From: a virus
Reading direction: 5' to 3' (one strand)
Length of the DNA stretch: 64,000 nucleotides
Virus record (IMG/VR): IMGVR_UViG_3300025073_000042
Coordinates: 1 to 64,000 of that record
The notes beneath the pieces are model-generated. The model was not told the origin of the DNA, made no database searches, and saw only the letters and a list, made by a program, of their open reading frames with translations. Of the stretch, positions 7,529 to 14,655 are shown one piece after another; position 1 is the stretch's first letter, and every line of letters begins with the position of its first letter. A program made the translations under genes and the position numbers.

Positions 7529-7879
7529 ATGCGAAACCATGTCGCCGTCGAGGGCATCGAGATCGACTACCAGCCGCAGTACACGCAGCGCCCCTGGTTC
7601 GTGTTCGTGGCGCACACCGCCCCCCGCGGGAAGCGAACCCGCAAGACCGACGGCTGCTTCCCGACGCTGGACGAGGCGCGCGCCCGGAAGGGCGAGCTGA
7701 TGGAGCAGCGCCGCTGCCCCGGCTGGAGCACGCTGGCCGCCGCGAAGCGCGCGACGGACGAGGACTCTGTAACCGAACTCATAGCCGACGGCGCGACGCC
7801 CGAGGAGGCCTGGGCGCAGGTGGCCGAGTGGCGGGCAATGGCCGAGGACCCGACCGCCGGGATTGAGGGGGTGGTGTGA
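7529..7879 (+). CDS. Hypothetical protein, 116 aa
   Basis: GAGAGGGGACTCCG precedes ATG 7529. This fits better than ATG 7475, which overlaps the clamp stop. The product begins MRNHVAVEGIEIDYQPQYTQ and has a C-terminal helical region (SVTELIADGATPEEAWAQV). Unknown family. It ends in GTGATG, overlapping the next start. Confidence 0.5.
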   Translation: MRNHVAVEGIEIDYQPQYTQRPWFVFVAHTAPRGKRTRKTDGCFPTLDEARARKGELMEQRRCPGWSTLAAAKRATDEDSVTELIADGATPEEAWAQVAEWRAMAEDPTAGIEGVV

Positions 7880-8274
7880 TGGAGTTGACCAGGTACGGAG
7901 GAAAGACCCGCGCCGCCTCCCGAACCACGTTGTGGAGGCGAAAGACTGGAAGGCTTCCCGGACGACCATTACCGCCCCCTCCGGACCCGGAGTGGGCAGA
8001 AACAAACCTGCTGCTATTGCAGCAGGCGGCCGAACGAGGCGCGCGGATCGCGCAACGGTTCGCGGTCCGGCGTTGGTCGCAAAGAGAGCAGGACAGCGAT
8101 GAGTTCGATGAACTGATCGCCGTTGCGCTCATGCGGCTTGTTGAGTCATCTGGATGGCCTCAGCGCACCAGTGTGCGTTGGTTGATCGCAGTGGCGCGAA
8201 ACGCGGTGCTATCACACTGGAGACAGCATATCATTGGCCCGGCAAAACGCCGGGCAGAAGGGGACCTAACATGA
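7879..8274 (+). CDS. Sigma-70 region-2-like protein
   Basis: A 131-aa protein. After a basic, Pro-rich N-terminus, residues about 75-120 (DEFDELIAVALMRLVE, then TSVRWLIAVARNAVLSHWRQH) resemble region 2 of sigma factors: the acidic 'DDL.Q.a...l' helix and the 'wl..iarN...d..R' helix that contact core polymerase and the -10 element. No region 4 is seen. It could redirect host RNA polymerase or serve as an anti-host regulator. Based on motif pattern only. Confidence 0.4.
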   Translation: MELTRYGGKTRAASRTTLWRRKTGRLPGRPLPPPPDPEWAETNLLLLQQAAERGARIAQRFAVRRWSQREQDSDEFDELIAVALMRLVESSGWPQRTSVRWLIAVARNAVLSHWRQHIIGPAKRRAEGDLT

Positions 8275-8960
8275 TTGCACTAAGGCCGTCCGCCTCTGTC
8301 ATTCAAGAGGCCCAAGACCAAGACATAGACATATCCGCGCTGTTCCCGTCAGCTTGTACGCAGTGCCTCGCCGGTGAACCTGTGATCGGGTTCGCCGGAC
8401 CTATTCCGGCTGCAATACCACGATGGACGCAGATCGGGGAGTGGATAGTGGAGGTATGTTCACTCCCCGCATTGCGGTGGAAGGCCACGACCAACGAGCG
8501 CTTGTATACGGCCCGTTGGTCGTGGGCGGAATATGGTACAGCAGGGGAAGGGAAACTCGACCTCCGCGCCCCTGAGCCCCTGGAAACGGGGCAGGTCTGG
8601 CTGCTGCGTGATGTTATACGCAGTAAGCTCCTCACGACGACCCCAGTGATAAAGGGGTCAGTCTACGGGGAACGTGTCGAACGCATTGTTGCCCCCCGCG
8701 AGAAGGCATCAGGGAGGGCAACGTGGTTGTTTGAACGTCGGCTTGAGTTTTGGCCGACGGAGGAAACTCAAACGCACCACCTCAAGTATGATGTGGTGCG
8801 GTCGAAGACAACCTTCTCGGGAGCAGGGAAGCAGTACGTGCGCCAATTACCTCTCCTGGCGGATGGTACTGCGGAGTGGCGTGTCTGGGGCGGGTATCGT
8901 TCCGGGCGCGCCTGGACGCAAGCGCGGCTGTCGGTTGTCCATCTGCTGGAGGTGGTCTGA
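8271..8960 (+). CDS. Hypothetical protein, 229 aa, lower GC
   Basis: ATG 8271 overlaps the previous stop. The product has few repeats and many Trp/Arg residues (WTQIGEWIVEVCSLPALRWK). It includes a PVIGFAGPIPAAIPRW stretch and a central ETGQVWLLRDVIRSKLLTTT stretch. No family recognised. Codon use looks visibly less GC-biased than its neighbours, which suggests more recent acquisition. Confidence 0.5.
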   Translation: MIALRPSASVIQEAQDQDIDISALFPSACTQCLAGEPVIGFAGPIPAAIPRWTQIGEWIVEVCSLPALRWKATTNERLYTARWSWAEYGTAGEGKLDLRAPEPLETGQVWLLRDVIRSKLLTTTPVIKGSVYGERVERIVAPREKASGRATWLFERRLEFWPTEETQTHHLKYDVVRSKTTFSGAGKQYVRQLPLLADGTAEWRVWGGYRSGRAWTQARLSVVHLLEVV

Positions 8961-9157
8961 TGGGCCGCCACCGGATGCTGCCCGACGGCGAGCTGATGGT
9001 CGCCCATCGCGTCTACCTCCGCCCCGCCGAGGACCTCGCCCTGCGCGCCGAGGTCGTCCGGCGACGGACGGCCGGCGAGTCTGAGCGGGCGAGCTACTCC
9101 GCCGTCGTGAGGGACCTGATCCGCGCGGCGCTCGTGGCGCCGGAGGCCCAGGCATGA
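8960..9157 (+). CDS. Ribbon-helix-helix-like small protein, 65 aa
   Basis: The C-terminal half (AEVVRRRTAGESERASYSAV, then VRDLIRAALVA) looks like the two helices of a ribbon-helix-helix DNA-binding fold, with LMVAHRVYLRPAED as the preceding strand. It is coupled by ATGATG-type overlap to its neighbours. DNA binding is inferred. Confidence 0.4.
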   Translation: MGRHRMLPDGELMVAHRVYLRPAEDLALRAEVVRRRTAGESERASYSAVVRDLIRAALVAPEAQA

Positions 9158-9387
9158 GCTTCCTCGTCCGCGTCTCCTGGCCCGAGGACGACGGCCACTT
9201 GGCGCAGATGCCGGATGGTTCCGTGGGGATTGCTCCACGCGGCGACGGGAGGCCGTTGGCTTTCCGCGAAGAGTGGCGCGCCGCGGCGGCTGCCGCGCTC
9301 TGGGCTCCCGGCATTGACGCCGTGCAGCGAGAGCAGGGGATCGAACCGAACCACACGTTCCGCATCGAGAGGAGTGACCCGACATGA
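9154..9387 (+). CDS. Hypothetical protein, 77 aa
   Basis: It overlaps both neighbours by four bases. The N-terminus (MSFLVRVSWPEDDGHLAQMP) is strand-like, followed by an Ala-rich helix. No family recognised. Confidence 0.45.
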   Translation: MSFLVRVSWPEDDGHLAQMPDGSVGIAPRGDGRPLAFREEWRAAAAAALWAPGIDAVQREQGIEPNHTFRIERSDPT

Positions 9388-9596
9388 GCCCCGCAGAGCA
9401 GGCCCTCACATGGGGGCTGGCGATGCTCGTCCTGATGGGGGCGTGCCTCGGCTGGATCCCGGCCGGACGGGCGCGCCGATCCCTGGTCGTGGCGGTAGCG
9501 CTCGTGGCGCTGCTGTGGTTTGCGGCCCTCGTCGTGTGCGGCGGGCCGATCCTGGACGCGGGCTTCGCGGCCAACGTCCCGCAGGAGGTGAGGTAG
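9384..9596 (+). CDS. Two-helix membrane protein, 70 aa
   Basis: Two hydrophobic segments (WGLAMLVLMGACLGWIP and LVVAVALVALLWFAALVV) are joined by a basic turn (AGRARRS). The positive-inside rule puts the loop in the cytoplasm. Small size fits a phage membrane micro-protein; unknown role. Confidence 0.5.
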   Translation: MSPAEQALTWGLAMLVLMGACLGWIPAGRARRSLVVAVALVALLWFAALVVCGGPILDAGFAANVPQEVR

Positions 9597-9598
9597 CC

Positions 9599-10063
9599 AT
9601 GCCGAAGCCTGATGAGAGGCCGTTGAGCGAGAGACTACCGGAACTGCTGGAACCGCCATCGGGGTTGCCTTGCGCCGCAGACGAGGCCGCGCGGGCGGAG
9701 TTGACGGTTCGCGAAGCCGCGCGCATCGTCGCCCGCCAGGAGGCCGCCGAGGCGCAGCCGGAGGTCGCGGAGCTGGAGCGACGGGCCAAAAGGCTCGTAA
9801 CCCACTCCGACTACTGCGGAATCGACTATGAGTTCCTCTGCGAGTATGCCGCCGATCTCCGCACCCACGCCGCCTCCCTCGTGGCGCTGTCTGCCGACAG
9901 GCAGGCCCTGGCCGAGGCGCGGGCGACGATTGAGCGGGTCGAGGGGATAGCCGCCGAGTGGTCTGCGGGCGATGTCCCTACCTCGCTATGCTGTCTCCAC
10001 GGTCGACTGCTCGACGCCGCCATAAGCGGCAAGATGGGTGAGCCCCCATGTCCGCCTTCTTGA
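9599..10063 (+). CDS. Coiled-coil hypothetical protein, 154 aa
   Basis: AGGAGGTGAGGTAGCC precedes ATG 9599. Helical charged stretches dominate (REAARIVARQEAAEAQPEVA, ADRQALAEARATIERVEG), with a HSDYCGIDYEFLCEYAADLR block in the middle. The composition resembles many phage early ead/ea-type proteins. The end overlaps the next gene by 16 bases. Confidence 0.5.
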   Translation: MPKPDERPLSERLPELLEPPSGLPCAADEAARAELTVREAARIVARQEAAEAQPEVAELERRAKRLVTHSDYCGIDYEFLCEYAADLRTHAASLVALSADRQALAEARATIERVEGIAAEWSAGDVPTSLCCLHGRLLDAAISGKMGEPPCPPS

Positions 10064-10233
10064 TCTGGCGCCCCGGCCGCCGTCCGAGGATCGGCGTCTC
10101 CGCGAGCCGCTCCGTCGGCTGTCTGGTCGTGTTGGGGATCGTGGCGTTCGTGGTCTATGCCGTCGTCAGCTTCGCGCTCAGTCCGGCCACGCCGGCGGAG
10201 TTCCTGAGCGGCGCGGCGCTCCTGTCCCCTTGA
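10048..10233 (+). CDS. Single-pass membrane protein, 61 aa
   Basis: A basic N-terminus (WRPGRRPRIG) leads into one membrane helix (LVVLGIVAFVVYAVVSFAL). It is the last gene before the promoter at 10230. Function unknown. Confidence 0.45.
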   Translation: MSAFLIWRPGRRPRIGVSASRSVGCLVVLGIVAFVVYAVVSFALSPATPAEFLSGAALLSP

Positions 10234-10258
10234 CGCCGCGTTAGCCACGGAGTAGAAT
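10230..10258 (+). promoter_or_regulatory. Promoter TTGACG-17-TAGAAT
   Basis: -35 at 10230-10235 and -10 at 10253-10258 with 17 bp spacing. It should serve the ParB/IbrAB cassette. Its -35 overlaps the stop region of the upstream gene. Confidence 0.8.
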
Positions 10259-10264
10259 GCCCGC

Positions 10265-10372
10265 GTAGGCTCGCACCTCTCTCGTTGGAGCAGCCGCCTG
10301 CCGGGATCGGACTGGATACCCGCCACGGTGGACGGCTGCGACGCTAACAACCTCTCGGAGGTCCCTGATGCG
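10265..10372 (+). promoter_or_regulatory. Structured leader masking the ParB-like gene's ribosome site
   Basis: ACCTC at 10350-10354 pairs perfectly with GAGGT at 10358-10362 across a TCG loop, hiding the GGAGGT ribosome site. An upstream copy of ACCTC (10275-10279) could pair with the same site. GCAGCCG (10290-10296) pairs with CGGCTGC (10333-10339). These competing pairings suggest translational control; no effector is known. Confidence 0.5.
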
Positions 10373-10960
10373 ATGGCCGATGACTTCACAGAGACCTTGC
10401 CACTCGCCGACCTTCACGAGCACCCTGGCAACCTCCGGCGTCACGGCGACCGTCAGCTCGCCATCCTCAAAGACCGCTTCCTGAAGCACGGTTGGTATCG
10501 CACCGGGACCGTCGCCCGCTGGCAGGGGATGCTGACCATTCTCTGCGGACACGGCATCACGGCCGCCGCGAAACTGGCCGGCGCGGTTGACGGTCCGTAC
10601 CATGTCCGCGAGATCGACCCCGACTCTCGCGAGGCCCTGGACATCATGCGCGGCGACAACCTTTCCGATGACCTCGCGGAGGACGACGAGACGGCGATGT
10701 TGACTTGGCTCGTCGAGCAGCGCGAGGCGGGCGAACTGGCCGGCTCGGGGATCGACGATGAGGCGTTGGCGGAACTGCTGAGGGCGACGGAGGTGCCGTA
10801 CTCCCCGAACCTCACCCCCGACCTGCAACAGCGCGAGTACAGCGACGAGGACGTGGCGCACGGCCAAGAGAAACTCGACGGGCAGTACACCAAGGGCAAA
10901 GAACTCGAAGCGATCATCTGCCCGAAGTGCGGAGAGGAGTTCTACCTTGACGCCGGATGA
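10373..10960 (+). CDS. ParB/Srx-domain protein
   Basis: A 195-aa protein. Residues about 8-60 (LPLADLHEHPGNLRRHGDRQ, then LCGHGITAAAKLAG) match the ParB/sulfiredoxin-like nuclease fold: an 'l.p.d..phP.N.r.' start and a 'v..GH....AA..lG' helix. The C-terminus has CPKCGEEF, half of a zinc ribbon. Phage ParB-like proteins act as nucleases, CTPases or modification partners. ATG 10373 keeps the frame; ATG 10368 is out of frame. A GTG at 10328 would place the start before the ribosome site. Confidence 0.65.
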   Translation: MADDFTETLPLADLHEHPGNLRRHGDRQLAILKDRFLKHGWYRTGTVARWQGMLTILCGHGITAAAKLAGAVDGPYHVREIDPDSREALDIMRGDNLSDDLAEDDETAMLTWLVEQREAGELAGSGIDDEALAELLRATEVPYSPNLTPDLQQREYSDEDVAHGQEKLDGQYTKGKELEAIICPKCGEEFYLDAG

Positions 10961-11447
10961 GGCGGCCATCGAGTTGGCCCGGTTGATCCTGGAATGTGCG
11001 GCTGAGGCTGACCGGCTTCCGCCAGAGTATGAGGACCTGCGCCAGAAGCTCACGGCGCTCCGCGAGCGTGTGAAACGGCAGCCGCAGGCCCTCACTCCCG
11101 AACGGGTCTCCGAGGCCCTGAGGCAGCATGAGTGGGTCTTCGCAAAGACGATGGCGAACAACCCACACGAGTACACGCTCCGGGCCGGATGGCGGGATGA
11201 CGCCCTCTTCGACGCGGTGGTGCTGTCGATCCGGCGACTGGGCTACCAGAGCCGCTTCGGGGGCCGCGCGTATACGTACTTTGACTTCGACGGGTACTGC
11301 TGCTGGACGATGGGGAACCCGGTATCAGAGACGACGCTCATCAACCGGAAGAAGCTCGCGGGCTACATGCCGGACGAGGTACAGGCCCTGCTGGAGAAGT
11401 GCAAGCGCCGAGACGCTGAGCGGAAACATGGAGCCTTGCGAGGTTAG
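10947..11447 (+). CDS. Conserved phage protein (HEYTLR / YFDFDGYCCWTMG)
   Basis: TTG 10947 follows GGAGAGGAGT. The 166-aa product has an N-terminal coiled coil, then HEWVFAKTMANNPHEYTLR and YTYFDFDGYCCWTMGNP followed by ETTLINRKK. I have seen this motif pair in phage proteins near methylation or ParB genes, but no function is established to my knowledge. It overlaps both neighbours. Confidence 0.5.
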   Translation: MTPDEAAIELARLILECAAEADRLPPEYEDLRQKLTALRERVKRQPQALTPERVSEALRQHEWVFAKTMANNPHEYTLRAGWRDDALFDAVVLSIRRLGYQSRFGGRAYTYFDFDGYCCWTMGNPVSETTLINRKKLAGYMPDEVQALLEKCKRRDAERKHGALRG

Positions 11448-11910
11448 TCCTGCTAACCTGTCTGAGGTCGCCAGCATCTTGCAACGGGCGCACTGGCCCG
11501 TCGCCGAACGCCTCGGGATGACGCGGGAGACGAACCCGACACACCCGGCCTTTCAGGATACGCAAAGCCTCGCCCGCCTCGTCAAGCGCGAACGCTCAAA
11601 GCTGTTCGTCTTCGTGAAGGCCGGGGAGACGGTAGGCTGTGGGGGGTATGCTCCGGTACAGCGGGACGGGAAGGCGGCGTGGATCAAGCGGGTGGCGGTC
11701 CTACCCGAGCATCAACGGAAGGGGTACGGAGTGCGGATCGTGCGGCTGTTAGAGGGTATGATGCGGGAAGCCGGGTATGAGAAGGCCTCTCTGCTATGCT
11801 TGACCGCCAATCGGCAGATCGCGGGCTTCTACCGCCGCCTGGGTTATGCGGTAGACGGACGCAGTGGACGGGGACTGTATCGCTGGACGCGCATGAGCAA
11901 GGCACTCTGA
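11428..11910 (+). CDS. GNAT-family N-acetyltransferase
   Basis: A 160-aa protein with the GNAT core. The acetyl-CoA site VAVLPEHQRKGYGVRIVRLL (Q/R-x-x-G-x-G/A) is at about residues 90-110, with WIKRVAV as strand beta-4. The C-terminal NRQIAGFYRRLGYAV is motif B. It would transfer an acyl group to an unknown amine. It lies between the ParB-like and IbrA-like genes and overlaps the IbrA-like start, so it belongs to the same cassette. Confidence 0.8.
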   Translation: MEPCEVSPANLSEVASILQRAHWPVAERLGMTRETNPTHPAFQDTQSLARLVKRERSKLFVFVKAGETVGCGGYAPVQRDGKAAWIKRVAVLPEHQRKGYGVRIVRLLEGMMREAGYEKASLLCLTANRQIAGFYRRLGYAVDGRSGRGLYRWTRMSKAL

Positions 11911-13040
11911 TGAAAATCTACCTCCGGCACAACGTCTTCGACGCCGCCCTCGCCCGCATCCGGTGGCTGTTCGACGAGTTCCCGAACGTGATCGTGAACT
12001 TCTCCGGCGGCAAGGACAGCACGGTGATCTTCAACCTCGCATTGATCGTGGCGCGGGAGCGGGGCCGCTTGCCGCTGCCCGTCTTCTTCATCGACCAGGA
12101 GGCGGAGTGGCAGACAGTCGTTGACTATATCCGCACCGTGATGAACCGGCCTGAGGTCAAGCCGCTGTGGCTCCAGGTGCCCTACCGCTACACGCACGCG
12201 ACCTCTAACGCTCAGCAGTACTTCTACCCGTGGGAGCCGGACAAGCAGTGGATACGGGCCAAGGAGCCCAACAGCATCCACGAGAATACCTTCGGCACGG
12301 ACCGCTTCGCGGCGCTGTTCGGCGGCTACCTGAAGACGGAGTTCCCGAAGCAGCGCGTCTCCCGCCTCGCCGGAGTCCGCTGCGAGGAGAGCCCGGCTCG
12401 CCGCGCGGGGCTGACGCGGGGGAACGTCCTGAAAGGCGTCACCTGGGGACGCACCGAAGGCGACCCGAAGCACCACTTCGTCTTCTACCCGATCTACGAT
12501 TGGTCGGTGATGGACGTATGGAAGGCTATCCACGACCACGGATGGGCCTACTGCAGCCTGTACGATGTGATGTACCAGCACGGCATTCCAACGGCCCGGA
12601 TGCGCGTCAGCAGCATCAACCATGAGACGGCTGTCACTACGCTTCGCTATCTGCAGGAGGTAGAGGGCCAGACATGGAACGCCGTCACTAAGCGCCTGTC
12701 AGGCGTGAACGCCGTCAATCAGATGCAGGCCTCCTGGTTCAGGCCGAAGGACCTGCCGTCGATGTTCGTAGACTGGCGGGAGTACCGCGACCACCTGCTC
12801 GTCAACCTCGTGACCGATGACGAGGTGAGGCGACGGTTCAGGAAACAGTTCGAGGCCGGGGAGCGTGCGATAGCAGACCAGTATCATCCTGAACTCTGGA
12901 AGCATCAGGTAGGGTGCATCTTGGTTGACGACTTCGAGGGTGTGAAGTGGTCAACGTGGATAGCGGCTCACCAAGGATGGCAACGGGCGAGGCAGCCCGG
13001 CGGTCACCGTTACCGCGAGAAGCGGAGGGCCGTCGCATGA
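11910..13040 (+). CDS. ibrA: IbrA-like PAPS reductase-family protein
   Basis: A 376-aa protein. The PP-loop VNFSGGKDSTVIFNLAL at about residues 29-45 marks the adenine-nucleotide alpha-hydrolase fold of PAPS reductases. RLAGVRCEESPARRAG and FYPIYDWSVMDVWKAI are typical of the IbrA/DUF3440 group. In that family it is paired with a ParB-like IbrB, exactly as here (next gene, 4-base overlap). The chemistry in phages is unknown; sulfur transfer or adenylylation is possible. ATG 11910 overlaps the previous stop. Confidence 0.75.
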   Translation: MKIYLRHNVFDAALARIRWLFDEFPNVIVNFSGGKDSTVIFNLALIVARERGRLPLPVFFIDQEAEWQTVVDYIRTVMNRPEVKPLWLQVPYRYTHATSNAQQYFYPWEPDKQWIRAKEPNSIHENTFGTDRFAALFGGYLKTEFPKQRVSRLAGVRCEESPARRAGLTRGNVLKGVTWGRTEGDPKHHFVFYPIYDWSVMDVWKAIHDHGWAYCSLYDVMYQHGIPTARMRVSSINHETAVTTLRYLQEVEGQTWNAVTKRLSGVNAVNQMQASWFRPKDLPSMFVDWREYRDHLLVNLVTDDEVRRRFRKQFEAGERAIADQYHPELWKHQVGCILVDDFEGVKWSTWIAAHQGWQRARQPGGHRYREKRRAVA

Positions 13041-13723
13041 GAGACACGCTGACGAAGTGGATCCAGGCGCAGGCCGATCCGCTCGCCGCCATCGAGCAGG
13101 TCCGCGAGTGGCTGAGCGAGCTACATCCCTGCGCCGCCTCTCCGGTTGACCTTGTGCGGTGGATATCGTTGGAGAAGGTTGAGCCCAACGACTACAACCC
13201 GAACTCCGTCGCGCAGATTGAGTTGGGCCTCCTGCTCACCTCGATCCTGCATGACGGCTATACGCAGCCGGTCGTCACGATCTACGATGAGGAACGGGAC
13301 CGCTACGTGATCGTGGTTGGGTTTCACAGGTACTACGTAATGCTACAGAACCAGCAGGTGCGCGAGTCAACCGGTGGCCTGCTCCCCTGCGTCGTGATCC
13401 GCAAGACCATAGCCGAACGCATGACCTCTACTGTCCGGCACAACCGGGCGCGCGGAAAGCACGGCGTCGCCGGGATGTCCGCGATGGTCTTCCGAATGCT
13501 AGACGAGGGAATGACTGACGCGCAGGTCTGCAACGAGCTTGGCATGGAGCCCGAGGAACTGCTACGGCTGAAGCATATTACCGGCTTCTCGAAGCTGTTT
13601 GCCGACCGGGAGTACAACCGCGCCTGGGTCTCGCGTAGTCAGATCATCGTCAAGCAGAAGGCCGCTGAGGAAGGCCCTGTGTTCGACGAGATAGCCGCAG
13701 TGCAAGAGGCCCTCCGTGGCTGA
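13037..13723 (+). CDS. ibrB: IbrB-like ParB-domain protein
   Basis: A 228-aa partner of the upstream IbrA-like gene. Residues about 40-90 (ISLEKVEPNDYNPNSVAQIE, then VVGFHRYYVM) form the ParB/Srx fold, with VRHNRARGKHG after it and a helix-turn-helix-like GMTDAQVCNELGMEPEEL region. IbrA/IbrB pairs were first described as regulators of immunoglobulin-binding proteins in E. coli, but they are widespread on mobile elements. Overlap and order support a functional pair. Confidence 0.75.
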   Translation: MRDTLTKWIQAQADPLAAIEQVREWLSELHPCAASPVDLVRWISLEKVEPNDYNPNSVAQIELGLLLTSILHDGYTQPVVTIYDEERDRYVIVVGFHRYYVMLQNQQVRESTGGLLPCVVIRKTIAERMTSTVRHNRARGKHGVAGMSAMVFRMLDEGMTDAQVCNELGMEPEELLRLKHITGFSKLFADREYNRAWVSRSQIIVKQKAAEEGPVFDEIAAVQEALRG

Positions 13724-14075
13724 CAACGCGCCGGAGCCGACCTGGGCCGACAAGGCCCGCGCCCTCCACGCCGAGGGCGTCGCCGGCTTCCTCGAAATCG
13801 CGCGCATCGTCGGGGCCTCGGAGGACGAGGTGCGCCTCGCGGTGAACCCCGCCGATGCCGTCGGCCTGCACGTCGCCGGGCTGCGCGCCGATCTCGCGCA
13901 CTACGCCCGCATCGCTATCAAGGCCGAGCAGGCCAATCCGCCGGACGTGAAGACCGCCCTGCGCGCCCGGCAGAAGGCCTCGGAACTGCGCCGCGAGATC
14001 CGGGACGCTCTCGGGGCCTACGACCCGAATGCCCCGCGCGCCAAGATCGCGGCCGCCCAAGCGCCCCCAGCGTGA
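13716..14075 (+). CDS. Small HTH-like protein before the terminase genes
   Basis: GTG 13716 overlaps the ibrB-like stop. The 119-aa product has ARALHAEGVAGFLEIARIVG then ASEDEVRLAV, a helix-turn-helix-like arrangement, followed by a charged helix. It could be an extra DNA-recognition subunit for packaging, or a regulator. No firm family. Confidence 0.4.
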   Translation: MADNAPEPTWADKARALHAEGVAGFLEIARIVGASEDEVRLAVNPADAVGLHVAGLRADLAHYARIAIKAEQANPPDVKTALRARQKASELRREIRDALGAYDPNAPRAKIAAAQAPPA

Positions 14076-14085
14076 GGCCACAGAG

Positions 14086-14655
14086 ATGAGCACCCGCGAC
14101 CTGCTGCCCTCTACCCCGATGCCGCTCGCCCCAACCCTTGACGCCTCCCTCCTGGAGTCCGAGATCGCCGCCTGCGCCTGCGGCTGCGCCGCCCTGGACC
14201 TCGAAGTGGACGAGTGCCAGCCCGACCCCGAACGCGGCCGCCCCTGCCGCCTCGCCGTCTTCCTCGAGTGCCTGTCCACGACGGGACACGACGCCGTGGC
14301 CGCCGAGCGCGCCAGCATCAACCCCGCGACCGTCGAAGCTTGGATCGCCGCCGGCGAAGCCCCCGACGCCCCCGAGCCGCTCGCCGCCTTCGCCTTGGCC
14401 GCCCGCCGCGCCCGCGCCAAGTCCGAGGAGGCCGTCCTGATCGCCGCCAAGGCCCAGAGCCTCGACGACGGACGCCTCGGGCTCGACTACCTGCGGACCA
14501 CGCACCCCGATCGCTACGCCGACCGCCGCGGCAAGGGCGTCGAAGTCAACGTCGCCACAGTCCAGCAGACCTTCGACCCCGCGGCCGTCGTTCGGAACCT
14601 CAAGAACTTCGCCCGGCGAGAGGGGTTGATCGTGGAGGCGGACAGCGATGGGTAG
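14086..14655 (+). CDS. Terminase small subunit (putative)
   Basis: A 189-aa protein directly before and overlapping terL by 8 bases, the usual place for the small subunit. Its helical middle (AVAAERASINPATVEAWIA) looks like the DNA-binding HTH. GLDYLRTTHPDRYADRRGKG is the 'yLrrr.PerY..r' tail common to phage small terminases. It would recognise the packaging start on phage DNA. An N-terminal ACACGCAALD Cys cluster is unusual. Confidence 0.6.
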   Translation: MSTRDLLPSTPMPLAPTLDASLLESEIAACACGCAALDLEVDECQPDPERGRPCRLAVFLECLSTTGHDAVAAERASINPATVEAWIAAGEAPDAPEPLAAFALAARRARAKSEEAVLIAAKAQSLDDGRLGLDYLRTTHPDRYADRRGKGVEVNVATVQQTFDPAAVVRNLKNFARREGLIVEADSDG

